Below, one piece after another: positions 36,101 to 48,800 of a stretch of 64,000 bases of DNA (position 1 is the stretch's first letter; the number at the start of each line of letters is the position of its first letter). A program made the position numbers and the translations under genes. The notes under the pieces were generated by a model. The model saw only the letters and a list, made by a program, of their open reading frames with translations. It did not search any database and was not told the origin of the DNA. Source of the stretch: Mycteria americana (taxonomy: Eukaryota > Chordata > Aves > Ciconiiformes > Ciconiidae); NCBI RefSeq assembly GCF_035582795.1, contig NC_134371.1, positions 45,735,001 through 45,799,000 on the forward strand, read 5' to 3'.

Positions 36101-39100
36101 TCTTTTATCAGAACAAGTTCTAAGTTTTTACATATTGTCATTCACAGACTGAAAAGAAATATTGTGCTGCCTTCTTTCCAAGCATCCCACAACTGGAGAT
36201 GAGATTTTAAAGTGCTTAAATGCCACAATAGACTTCAATGACAGTTCACAACAAAGTAATAACTTGTGATCCTTTTATTCTTAGCATAAGTTGAAATCAT
36301 GTTACCACAAAATCAGTAAGAGTTTTGTTACCAAGTTCTGAACATAAATTTGAACATTGCTCCTTCTGCTTATTAGGGACAATCTCATCATGCAAGTTAA
36401 CTAATATACTAGATCTCAGGCCTTTCCCATCCAACAAGACATTTACACAACTACCTTCAGTTTGGGAAATGGAGCATGTTACACGATGTGAAAGAACACC
36501 AGATGGGAAAAGTTCAGCACAAAATGTTGACTATTTACACTTAAGCTGATAGAGCAAGTTGATCACAAATCTCTCCAATAAAATGTTTTGCTTAGCTCAG
36601 CTCCTTCTTGGTCTATAACAGCTCTTAAAAAGAGATCCTGGTAAGTAAAAGAAAGAAAACAGACAGATTGCACAAGCATCTTGCAGAGAAAGGGGAAAAT
36701 TAATCCTAAGATTCCATAAATTGAAACATTTTTTAAAAATCCTTAGAATCACTGGCAGTAGAACACAACAGCAATTTAAGTGAAGCAATATAGCTGCTAT
36801 TTCAAATTTCCTATTTCACACTGTGATGCTCATTCAGAGATTAAGCAGGCATTCAGCATAAAGAACTCATTACCACTCCATCAAGTTTTTATCCTGCAAG
36901 AAGCAGATGTAGCTCTCATATAACCTGTATTACACAACTGAAACGATCCATGACAGTTTAATGCCAGCAGCATTGCTTGGTGCATCACCTGTGCCCCTCA
37001 ATTCCCAAGTATTAACTGTCTTCACTATTATGAGTCTACAGCTGAACAACACATGGCTACACCCTGTAAAAACCGTAAAAGTGCAGGATGAGCACATACT
37101 ATAGTGAGAAGAGCACGTGTTGTTTTTTCTTATTGTTTGCTTCCTATAGACACAGGTACAGTTTATTTATGGCACATCACCTATGTAGATTTAAGGAAAA
37201 CAATGTTTGTTGAGGTGCCAAGTTGTAAATTGCTTTGCATATTTATTCTAACATTTGGGATGCAGGTACAAATCTATTCAAAAGCTAGTCAAGGCATTTT
37301 TTTCAGCCTGTGTGATGAATACTGAACTGGATTCCATTTTGCCGCCATTGCCCACAGTTTTATGCACTATATATACACATTATCACACAAATACGATTGG
37401 TCACAATAGTGTATCCTGTCCTCTAACAAACCAATGATCGCTAGGTAAGGTACAGGCTCCAAAGCGTTGTATGCAAGGAACAAAATTCCTAACAGTATAC
37501 CAGCATGACAAGGGTAGAAAAAAAAATTTAGTAAACAGAAATAGTAAAGAAATAAAAAAGATTTAAAGAGGCTTCTTTATAGATCACGTATGGTTTATAT
37601 TCCCTGTAACTCAGCTGCATGAAGGTTTTTCCTTCCTATTAGTAAAAGGTTTATAATACACAAAAGTTTTATTGTATGAACAAGAACCATATTCTTCAAA
37701 CACTGCCAAATTCGAGTCCCAAGAGGCAGCTTGACATTAATCATCTGTTCAATACTACATAAGTTTCAGACCATCCCTTACCAGTTTTTCCACTTCTATT
37801 TTTCCTGTATCTTACATTCTTAATTTTGTGGAAGACCACAACATAATACTTTAGGTTTTTTATATGATCATTTGTATAGCTGACTTACTGTTAAACACCT
37901 AAATAAAAGTTAAGGTTTTTTTTTCTTCACTTGGTATCTCTCTATTCTTTCATTCACTAGTAACAGCAATAACAGTTTAAGCTTTCAGAAAGTCGTAAGA
38001 TCAATGCCTACTCCTTAAGCATAAATAATTTCATTAAGATGTTAACCTTAAAGACTACTAAAACCAAGACCATAGTTACCAGATCCGGGCAGGAATGACT
38101 AAGTTGTGGAAAGCGAAACTGACCGCACAACTGCTACAAAAAACTGAATGACAAAAAGAGAAAACTACAAATATCTTTGCTATTAAGTTAAAAAAGTGGA
38201 AAACTAGGAGAAACTAAAAATGACCCTGTTTTAAGCAAAACAGAAGAATCCAGATAAACTGTGTAAAACAAGAAAAAGTACCCACATGTTCAATAGTTAA
38301 AACTACAGACAGATAGGATTTATTTTTAGAAAAACTACCCATTTCTTAATAAAACTCTTCCTTCCTAACTAATGGGGAGCCAAGCTGCTCTCCAAATCAT
38401 ATTGTGCATGGGGACCTGAAGAACACTGGTTTAGAAAAATCAGTCTGCTGTCATGTGTTGACAAGAAAAGGCTGAGAATTGACATTAGAAACAGTTCTAG
38501 CAAAATAAGAATAAATTCCCACCCTGACAAGGCGTAGGAGGTAAGACTCATTTTCAAATTGTGTTGTTCTCCTCTGCAACATGCCAAAATAAACGAGTTT
38601 TCTATCCTTTTGCAATGCTTTCACTCAACATTCATACTAGAAAAGACTGGTTTGCTGACTACCAAAAGAAAGTCTAAGAACAGAAAGAACTGTTGTCTCT
38701 AAGTACCTCAGAAAAAATAAAAGAAAAAAAATTAACAATTTAGGCCAAGTGACAATGAGAGCACAAGAACAAAACAGTAAGATGTCTATCAATACATTTT
38801 CAAAAATTACTTTGATGTAATCATCGGGCTCTGAAGTAACTCTCCAGCAAGAGCAGCAGGAACGTACAATCCTAAGTAGTTTTAAGCTGCCTGAAAGTTA
38901 CAAGAGCATTTAAATAGCAGCATTTTAAATAAAGCAACAGACAAGACCCACAGAGATTTCTTCTAGTCCAATAATGCTGTCTTAAGTTTCAGGTAAGCTT
39001 TGTCTCAGCTTTATATGGAAGTAACTCAAAGTATAAAGTCCTTCCCTCTGAAGAGGGATGCAGAACCACAGTTCAGAAGTCTAGATAACCATTAATGGAA

Positions 39101-40409
39101 CTAGTAAGAAGGAACACTGGTACAGGCCTACACATTAGTTTAAACACACAATAAAAATAAATAAGCAAAGAATTTAGAAGGATTGCATTGTGCAGATTAC
39201 CTTTTTGCTGACATTTTCAGCTCTAATAAAATTATTACTTAAACAAAAGGTATAAAGTTTTCACACAAAATTTAAGGAGGGACTGGAATCCCTTAACTGA
39301 TCTTTTTGAGATGCAAGACTCAGCGTGTTCTTCTAAGTTCCGAGATGGTTGCGCAGCTCTCCATAGCAACCCTGGATGCACGCACCCTGCAGCCTCCTGG
39401 CAAGAATCTAACAGGAATGGCACATTAGGCTGAAAAAGCTTCTGAAGCAGAAGGCAGGCCACAACGCCAAGGTGGGGTACAATTTGTGTCTTTGCTGTCA
39501 GGTCAATAAGGGGATAAAGAATTCCTGAGTAACTACACCCCTCTGTTCCAAAATTGAATAAGCAAACGAAGAAGGGGAGGAACTAGACCGACAAAGGCTA
39601 CAGTCTAGTGGCTAAGTAAGACTAGGTTTGGTATAATTGAGTTTAGATATGCCACAACATTTCTAACTCAAATTCTTGAAGGGTTTAGAGCTTGTTCCCT
39701 GTATACTTCACTCTTCACGGTAGGTTTGCGGGTCCTTTTTTTCCTGTTCTATTAATAGCCTGTTTCATCCCTCCCCTTAAAATTTTATTTACTATTTATC
39801 ATCTGTATCTATCTTGTTAAGCAAAACACAACTGATTAAAGTTATCTGATGCAACGTCTTTTTGCTCCTAACTCACTTTAGAGAAACAAGGGTGATCTCT
39901 CAACGATATACAATCATTAACGGCTGGTTCGATAGGTATGTCTCGCTTTTGTTTCCAAAGAAGCGAACTCGACGACTGCCAGAAGCATCACGTAAAGTCA
40001 AAACACCGGACTTCAGATGCAAACGGCAGCCTTCCAAAGCCGCCTATACGGTAAGTTTATTCGCCGGCACATCAGGCCGCTCAGGAGCGGCTCGGCGATG
40101 AAGGCCGCTGCACCCTTGTGAAGCCGGGACCGGAGGAGCTGGCGCTGCCGCCGGAGCCGCGCTCGGAGCGGCCCGATGGCGGCGCGGGCGCAGGTGCTGA
40201 CGGGCGGCGGCGGGACCCGGCGGTCCCACCCGGGCCAGGCGGCCCCGCGCGGCACGGCGGCTGCCCGCCGCGAAGCCCCCCCTTCCTGGCATCCAGCGCT
40301 CACCGCTGCGCCCACGACGCGACCCCCGCCCCAGCCGCCGCCGGCGTCGCAGCGGGCGGCGAGCGACCGGGCCTCCCGGCGCCCCTTCCCGCCCGGGGCC
40401 GCCCCTCAC

Positions 40410-40500
40410 CTGGGTGCCGGCGCGGCCCCGGTGCCGGAGCAGCTCCCAGGGCGATCACCGCAGCGGGGAGCGCGGGGCGGCGCCCGCCCACGCGCAGCCG
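40410..40500 (-). other. GPSM2: Candidate GPSM2 non-coding exon 1 (donor at 40410; upstream end unknown)
   Basis: On the minus strand, cacccag|gtgagg gives a good donor at 40410/40409 inside the CpG island. It could splice to the acceptor at about 27552. The start of the exon is a placeholder, because the TSS is not visible. Confidence 0.4.
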
Positions 40501-40999
40501 CTCTTCGAACCCACCAATCCCCGCGCGCCCGCCCGCACCGCCGGGGCCGCCCTCCCCCACAGGCGGGGCGGCCAACGGCTCTCCGCCGCCCGCCGCAGCG
40601 CTCTGCGCACGCTCCGCCCCGCCGCCGGAAGGCCGCATCATTCATACGGGCCAATGGGGAGGGAGGGGGGAGGGGCGGCCCCGGGTGGTGGGCGGGGCAC
40701 CGCCCTGAGGCGCGGGGCAGGGGGGCGGCGCGGCCGGCGCAGCGGCTGTAGCCCGGCCGTGGGGCAGCCCCTGCAGCCCGGCCATGGCGCTGCCCTCCCC
40801 CCCCCCGCCCCGCCCGCGTTACGGGCGCGTAAGCGGACACCACGGCACGGCAGAGCAGGGCCGCGCCCGCCGCACACCTGGCGCCCCAGCGGGCCCCGCC
40901 CCGCCCCCCCCACGGCTGCAGGGAACAGCGCTGGCGTAGCCGCAGCGGATCCCAGCCCCGCTTCAGCGACAGACAGTTTCGTGGAAGGGGGAGTTGTAA

Positions 41000-41103
41000 C
41001 AAAAGCAGCAGCGGCCGGGCCTCTGCAGCGTCGCTTCGCTTCCCCCGGAGAACGAGAAAACACGGGGGCACGGCGGTGCTACGGCGTAGAGGGAAGCGGG
41101 GCT
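41000..41103 (+). other. AKNAD1: Candidate AKNAD1 non-coding exon 1 (donor at 41103; upstream end unknown)
   Basis: The plus strand has a strong donor, ggggct|gtaagt, at 41103/41104 at the edge of the CpG island. It is positioned to splice to the acceptor before 41672. The left end is a placeholder. Confidence 0.45.
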
Positions 41104-41671
41104 GTAAGTGTGCTTCTTTCTGCCTATCCTGCCTGCAGATAAAGTGAAACAACGCGTTTTACGAAGTTGACAAGACTGCACATTACTTCAGTGTTATATG
41201 AATTCATTGCTTTGTATCTGATGAAATGGGGCGAGAAATAAATTGAAGAAAGTTGCGTGATTTTTCTCTGGTGCAGAGGCTGCAGAAATGTTTTATGGTG
41301 GTGAGGGAAAGTGTGAGAGGTATTTTATTACTTTTTTTTTTAACTGAGTTTGAATTCTAGTACCCCTGTTGGCTTTGTTAGCAAGTTTTTTTGTCTGTAA
41401 TACTCCAAAGGGATTAAGGAGCCAGGACAGTTCCCTGGCACTAAGCTCAATTCTGCTTTTCCCGATGCTTTTGTCATTTGCATCTTTCTATTTCCTCCAG
41501 TAGTTAACCCAGACTTACACTAGCGTAAATAGGAAAAGAAAACATCTGTGTCAGGGGGACTTGACAGTACAGTACCTACAGTACTGTAAACCTACAGTAG
41601 GTACAAGACAGAAGTACATCTTATTCTCAACTGTATTTAAGTATAAAATAATTATTACTCGTACATTACAG
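41104..41671. other. AKNAD1 first intron with short inverted repeats
   Basis: Mostly unremarkable. Near its 3' end a 12-bp palindrome TACAGTACTGTA (41577-41588) lies between inverted arms GTACCTAC (41572-41579) and GTAGGTAC (41597-41604). Confidence 0.6.
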
Positions 41672-41681
41672 ATTTTGATCC

Positions 41682-41772
41682 ATGCAATAATAAAAGCTCT
41701 ATCCAAAATTGGAGAAGCAATGGCATCCATACCCTACGTCAACTGGATATGGAGACTATGAAAAAGTGCTAA
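41682..41772 (+). promoter_or_regulatory. AKNAD1: Cluster of three short upstream ORFs before AKNAD1
   Basis: If the exon starts at 41672, its leader holds ATGs at 41682 (stop 41690), 41720 (14 codons, stop 41761) and 41758 (stop 41772). All end before the main ATG at 41785. Such uORFs usually lower translation; that effect is inferred. Confidence 0.55.
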
Positions 41773-41784
41773 CAGTCAGACTGG

Positions 41785-42837
41785 ATGAAAACCCAAATGA
41801 ATAGTTCATTTTCAGATGAATTCGGCTGTATCACAGATGCAACTGATGAGGAACAAGATGACTTACCTTATGATGGAGATGTAGGAGTAACCTGTAAATA
41901 CAATAATAATTCAGATAATTTGAATGACTGTACTTGTACAAAAGATATTTCTGGTATTTTAAACTTAGCCTGTTCTGAAGACAGCAAAACCATAAAAGCA
42001 ACAGCAAATTATGAAACCCATCCACAGCCTGAAGAATTCTCCAGTCACCATAGAGATGCCATAGGAACAATGGGAATTTCAGCTGAAATGCCTGGAAGTG
42101 AAGCTTCCTTTAAGAAGGAATTACCTGTTGGTAGTTTTAGTAAACCAGATAGCAAAGAACATCTAACTAACTCAAAAATGTCCAATGTCCTTTTGCGTCA
42201 TTTTTCTAAGGGACAGTTAATAAGCACATGCCAGTTAATTGAATGCGAGACGATACCAGAGACATCCTTTACTGAAAGTATTGATGACACTGTGACCAAA
42301 CCTGAGCCTTCAGAACAGGTCAAAGGCCCTTTAGCACATGAGCACTGGGCAACTAACTTTGAAGAATATCACTTAGAAAAGCACGAGGAAGTAAACACTG
42401 GTGATAAAAATCAAAATTTGCTAAATGAAAATAGATGTGTTTCAAAGAAACCTACTTCTTCTACTGATAAGTGTGGGTGCAGACAAGAAACTTCACAATT
42501 GATTAATGAGAATGAAGATACACACATCTTTCAAAACATGAAAGAAGAGAGCGCCCTGTTTAAGAAAACAGTTTCACCTCATGAGCTCAAATATGGCCAA
42601 GGTCAAGCTCACTATTGCCTTCCTGACTCCTCCAAAGTTGATTCAGAAGTTGAAGTACCAAAAAGATGTGACAATATTAACTCAGTTCCTGCAACTGAAA
42701 GAGCAAAATCCTTCCCTATTTTGCTAAGTAAATCAGTAATTGTGAACAACATTCCAGAAAATAAGAACTATCTCAATTCTGCTGAAGTAGAGAGTCAAGA
42801 AGAAATGAGCATTCCAGAACTGTTGCAACAGCTAGAG
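41785..42837 (+). CDS. AKNAD1: AKNAD1 coding exon 1 (large, 351 codons)
   Basis: It starts MKTQMNSSFSDEFGCITDAT, passes through DDLPYDGD (shared with mammalian AKNAD1), and ends IPELLQQLE at donor gtaatt. It is polar, Ser/Glu/Asn-rich and likely disordered until the final heptads. A second ATG five codons in could also serve. Confidence 0.93.
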
Positions 42838-45800
42838 GTAATTAAGATGCTTTAAGAAATTCTTAATATTTGGTTAAGAGTGGTTTACCATAAGAAGATA
42901 TTCTGTGTCCAGTAAAACATGACTAGTTCATGCAGGCGGTCTATAGGTATCAGAAAGTATATCACTTTAGTGAACAATTGCTTTCACAAATCAAATTTTG
43001 TGGGACAATTTATATAGAACTGTCATTACCAAATATTTAATGATGCTCTGGAGTATTATTTGCAATTATAAAGCATCCTATTAAATCATTAAGAAATTCA
43101 CTATAAATTGTTATTTCTAGTATTATATGTAAATGTTCAAATTCACCAAAAGTACTTTAAATTGAAAGTTTTTCTTATATATTTTTATACTATGCCTGTG
43201 TTTATGTTGACTTTTTTCACATCTCAACACTCTTCAACTATTAATACTGGTATTTATTAACAAGTCAATTCTTTTTAACGGATTTGTTTGACAACAATAT
43301 TTCTCTTATTGTAGTAAATTTCTTTTAAAGTTTGTTAGTAATTAAATAATCACTTCTCAATTTCATGCCCTGCCATGGAGTTCACTCACAGAGCTATACA
43401 GATGCTTAAATCCATTCATAGATTTATATCTTAGTAAATTGTTTGAGAGGTAACAAGTTTTCCCTATTATTTCCGGGCTGCAAACAAGATGCTGACACAG
43501 CATGCTGACACCCAGAATCACATTGACCATCTGAGATTGAATCCTAAGGTAAATCTCTCAAAATAGATTTTTTTTTTTTCATTCATTCTCCTTTATCTCT
43601 AGGACTATGAATATTCCCAAAAACTATTTTGTCACCTTCATATTGTACTATCCAGTTATACAAGTCCTCTTTAGATTTTCACAACATAGAGTTGAAGTAT
43701 TTAAGTATTTATACAATGAGACACTATACATATATCAAACTACAAACACAGAAAATTGTATGGTATTGTTATAATAAACATTTTGTTAATATTGATAACT
43801 TGTCCTATGTATTTTGAGTTACTTCTAAATTTTTTGTTTATGTCCACAAGTGTTCTATACATTGTTTCTATAACCAAAGTTCTCATTTTAACAGATACTT
43901 CCTCGCTCAGATTTTCCAAATGCCAGCATTGCCATTTACTCAGGAGACACTGGGACATCCTCTGAAGTCTTTACATTACATGCTCCTATCCCTATACAAG
44001 CTACACGTGGTCTGTCTAAAGCAAGTAAATAAAATTACAGTAACTATGCAAATGACTATTTTATGTAATTTGATAGACTTTGGGGCAGACATTTTGGGCA
44101 GAAAATCCAATTCATTGATCTTATCTTTTATCATGTAGGATTACAGTGTGGAACAACAGCATCAGCATTACCAGCAGCTGGTACAGTAGAAGCACACTGT
44201 CTAAATCCTTCTAATTTACTGCCAGAACTAACACTAGGAGAAAAGATGTCTCAGATACTAAAGGATCAGACAGATCAACTGATAAAGAAAGTAAAGAGCT
44301 CAGTTTCAATATATACTTTGCACTGATGCTCAAATTTAATATTAATTTGGCATATTAGTTTTTAAAATCCTAAATAAAAGTCTAATATTTTGTCTTGAAG
44401 GTGGAAGACTTCTCTAAGCATATGAGCCAAGAGACATTCTTTTTGCAAGACAACTATCTGGTAAATTAATTTATGTATTTTCAGTTCTCTGAAATGCATT
44501 TTAAATGGCTGTAGACTCACAATTTTCTGGCAAGATACTCCATGTTTTCCTCAAACAGACATTTAAAAATCCTCTTTTTCTCAATCTCAGACTGAAGTTA
44601 TGAGTTTAAGAGGCAAAAATGCAGGTGTTCAGTACGTGGCTGAATTCTGAAATCTGTTTTATGGATTACAACTCAACTATTAGTGAAAAAGGCCTTAAGT
44701 TGCCATATCAGTTATGAATTTTGACATGTAGGGTAGCAGTTTGGAAGTCATGGTTTAATATTTTACTTGTACGTAATAGAGCAGCAGAGAGTACTAGGTG
44801 GACATACAAGATGCAGTCCAGTTCCAATTCAGAGCAGTACCAAAATTCTTACCAACATCACTGCAAACAGCATCTGGCTTACATAGCATAAGTAGCTATC
44901 ACTATGGCTTGCTAAATCATAATGACATTTGCTATTGAATTATTTCTTATTGGTGAAGGGATTAAATCAATTGAAAAGATACCTTGATGCCTTGGAAAGG
45001 AATTACTTAACAGCTAGAGAAGAGCACCGTAATTTACAGCTGCAGAACTACAAGGACAAGTCTATCAACATTGGAGAGTTTGATCCTGAAAGGTTAGAAG
45101 ATAAGTGCTAAGTAGTACATCAGTATATTTTCCATATTTTGACTCTTACAACCATTACTTCATTTATCCATTAGAATTTTTCTGAAGTGAAAACATTATC
45201 TTAATGTTAAATGTGGTAAGCTAGAAGGGATTTGGCCAAAATTAATCTTGAGCTTTACATGTCCTAGTTATAATTAGGATATCTAATTGATTAATTCAAG
45301 TTCTTAAAAGGGACTCGGTGAACTCCATTAATTTATTTTTTTCCTATGGGAAGTGTACTGCAATGCCCAATATGGTTATCATAGTAAGAAATAAAATATC
45401 AATTTATACAGGTTTCACTAACTGTGTATTGCAATTGGGTTTAGAAAGGTGGAAGGGCAAATATTTAGACTTGGCATGCTGCTTGAAGACATCCAAGAAC
45501 AAACCGATGACAGCAAATGCAACTTGTCTTCTTTGCTTACTTCCTATGAATCTGCCCACTCATCATATTCTCTTTGTGAGGTAACTCAGTGAGTTTTATT
45601 CTTTAAAGACTACAATTACTCTGTTTTACTGATGCAAGTCTCAAGAACCTCAGTGTGGTTGTACTATTGTACGTTCTCCTCTAATAAGCACATGACACTT
45701 TGAAGTAACATGCTATGTAAAAGTGTTTTTTTCATGAAGTATTAACTTCATAATATTTCATTAATTATAGCAGAAACCTAAGTACAAAAACACAGCTACA

Positions 45801-48800
45801 CTGAATATTCTTAATCCCAGCTTCAAAAGCATTTATTTCAGAATAGGAAAATATGAGCAGCTACTTTAACTTTTACAAAGCTGTCTTTGTTTTTGGGAAT
45901 TAATCACTATCATTTAGTTGGAAGAAATATTACTTGGTTTGTCCAAGATTCTTAGACTGCAGAATTACTGGAAGACCAAACATTATTGTGCTATAGAAAA
46001 TTGAGTTTACTGCTAAGTATGGTAATATTTTGTCCTGGGTCATGAATGCACAAAAAAAAAAAAAAAAAATCTTATGGCCTTCTACAAATCTATAGATAAG
46101 TAACACCAAATGCTTTCATAGTCAATGTTTTAGAAAACATTTTTCTTTGAATACCAAGTTAGAGACACTCAGAAAATGCTGGCTGGGAAAAGTCATGTAC
46201 TTGCAATGCAATGACCCCATACTACATGTATCTGTGCTATGGTTACTTTGTACAGAGCTCAGTAGTTTCAAGCATTGCTGATCCTCCAGAAAGAAGAGAT
46301 ATCAAAACTGCATTTCTTCACAAGAACGATGAGGGAGAAAAAAGTCAGACAACTGATGTAATTCCACCGAAAAATCAAGTTTCTTTAGAAGGCAACAAAT
46401 GCAATCTTTGTCTTCACATGTAAGTGAAAACTTTGAAACAGCTATTGGAAGTTTTTATAAAAATTTACCTAAAATTATTTGCTTAATATAGAAAATTGGG
46501 CTGTCTGGAATCTCTGACAGCAACGGGAATATTTCCAGAATAAAACTTTTACAGAATTCTATAACTACATACCCAAGAATTCCTTCCAGCCTGGCATTTC
46601 TACTTTTGGGGGGTCTTATGAACCTCCAAAACACTACCATCAGTTTCACTAGGAGTTAAATTATACCTCTTTATAAAATTCATTGCAACCACACAAATTC
46701 AGGATGTGAATGACTAGTCTAAGTACAGTGCCAGTAAAAAATTATTTGCCAATATTTGTGTGATATTTTTAATTAAATAAGAAAAGGGAGGTATGCAGAT
46801 ATTTACATAATTAGCCATCAAAACTTTGTGAAACAATTCTAGATACCATCTCTGCCCTCCTGGGGAGTATTTTATAGGTGTTAATCATCTCAGTGACATT
46901 AGAAAAATAAAATAAATGGTTTTCCCTTAACCAATTAAGGTTACAAAAGAGAGCTGAATCAACTTCCAGAAGAGAAACAGAGTCTCCGGGAAAAGGAGGT
47001 CTGCTAGCAAACAAACATTCTTCCAACATGACGGTATGAGATCTGTTTCCATACTCACTTTTTTTTTTAAACTTAGATTATCTTATTCAGCTTTGAGATC
47101 ACACAACATTTTTTTCTTCAGTTTTTGCACAGCATGATCGCTCAGCTTTTGAGATACTACAGCATACAACAACATCACTGAAATGGTTTCCAAAGGAGAA
47201 ATTTAAGGAAAGACTCTCAAACATTTCTGAAATTTGTGATGAAGTTTGCTTCTCTCAGGAAAGAATTAACTGCGTTTACTAGCCTGCCTTTATTATTTGT
47301 TCAGAAAGCAAAAACCTACAAGCAATTGCTTGCCTACAAAAATATCCAATTTTAAGGCATTGAAATTAATTAACATATGCTAATCCTTCTCAGAGCAACA
47401 TGAAAAACCTGTCTTGAATTCCGACTTCACAGATAAAAAAGTGCTCATATTTTGTCCAAGTCTGCTCTACAGTTAGAATTATAAATAGATAAATGAAACT
47501 GTAAAGTTGATGGCAGCTAAAACCAATATAGAAATGATATGCAAATGATGCCACTGTTTATCCTGTTTGATATATAATACAGTTACAACAGATACACAGT
47601 AATATAAACAATCATATATAAATTTGTTTTGCCTTTTGGGTGCAACAGAGATTCCTTTCACCTGAGGAAAAATATGCTCCTGAAGGTCTGGCATCCCATA
47701 GTCAGGGTACATTAAGTAAAAAATTTAATGCTGATGAAGAAAGTATGAAAGGGTAAGTGTATTACATATTTTGGCTAGTCATAGATGTGGTTTTCTACAG
47801 CTAAGTGAACAGATACATGCATGTACACTGATAGGTCTCCACACTGGACTCTGCATGAAACACCGAATAATGCCTTTAATACACAAGAGGATGATCTGTT
47901 TTCAAGTTTATCACCAGTTAATCACATAAGGTATGTGATATACCAGACCACCAAGAAATGGCAAAACTCCCATCAATCTTATTAAAGAGAGGATTATATT
48001 CATATTACAAAATAGCCATCTCAGTGGACCAGTATAAGGTTTATGGTGCTTAAATGGCCCAGAGTTATTTCACTAGTGTATTAAGAGAAGAGGCTTTGTC
48101 TTTGTTCTCTATTCAGCGATGCATGTCAGCATCCTGAATTGGGATGATTGCAAAGTGTTCAGCAATGAAAAATATTTGAAGTTATTGTCATGAACTAATC
48201 TGGTAGGCCTGCAAGGAGAGCATGTTGATACATCTGCATATATTTCAAATGTAAGGGTCAATCTGTAAAGTTTCATTCACAGAAATGTCAGCGTGATAAA
48301 ATAATTATACACGGGTTATTTTGGAGTTTGAAATTTTGGCAAATTAAATCTCTATCCAAAGCTAGATCTTATAATACATGCAGTGTAGAACACAATATTA
48401 ATTTAAATATGCTCTCAGATTATTTTACAGGGTAGATGTTAATATTTATCTAGTATTCACCTAGCTTCCATTTTTTTTTCTCTGTCATTTAAAGAAAGTT
48501 AGCTCAATCTTCTGATCATTATTTTCATGAATGGGTGGAAAATTTTCCAAATAAATTTGATGATACTGTATGCCTTAATATATGTCAAATAATGCAAACA
48601 AAGAACTTCATTCTTGTTCTATCAGAAGGTACATCTCAAATACTCCTCTAGTTATCTAAAGGCAGTAAAATTAAAACCTTAATAGCTCAAAGTTACTAAG
48701 TTACTAAGAAACCATATCATCCTTACCATTGATAATATTTTGATGCAACATATGTGAACACATATATAAATACACAGGATTTCATACTAATTTGCTATTC

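Larger units (their letters stand above)
27553..40409. other. GPSM2 first intron (about 12.9 kb) in the 5' UTR
   Basis: It lies between the start-codon exon and the CpG-island promoter. I recognise no exon or repeat family. Local structures are a 32-bp perfect palindrome at 33087-33118, short tandem duplications at 32641-32674 and 32761-32811, and an A-rich run at 34125-34150. Everything else is AT-rich unique-looking sequence. Confidence 0.6.
40060..41103. promoter_or_regulatory. CpG island, probable bidirectional promoter of GPSM2 (-) and AKNAD1 (+)
   Basis: This is the only long GC-rich, CpG-dense stretch in the window. It holds two CCAAT boxes (40514-40518 and 40651-40655), an ETS-type CCGGAAG (40625-40631), and GC boxes (GGGCGGGGC near 40560 and 40690). 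There is also an NRF1-like TGCGCACGC near 40604. No TATA box stands out. It lies between the 5' ends of two divergent genes, with a plausible first-exon donor on each side. This is the classic arrangement of a shared housekeeping promoter. TSS positions cannot be read from the sequence. Confidence 0.82.

Noticed and set aside
39340-39380. GGTTGC...GCAACC inverted half-sites that resemble an RFX X-box
   Set aside because: The spacer is 13 bp, whereas X-boxes need 0-3 bp, and the site is about 700 bp from the CpG island.
39862-40101. Plus-strand open frame ending at a strong donor (tacg|gtaagt at 40050)
   Set aside because: It has no ATG near its start, no recognisable protein similarity and no upstream acceptor pattern. 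The donor could belong to an unannotated non-coding RNA, but nothing else supports that.
40044-41152. Several overlapping 100-250 aa open frames on both strands
   Set aside because: They are Ala/Arg/Gly/Pro-rich frames caused by the GC-rich CpG island, where stop codons are scarce. They show no domain and no splice logic.
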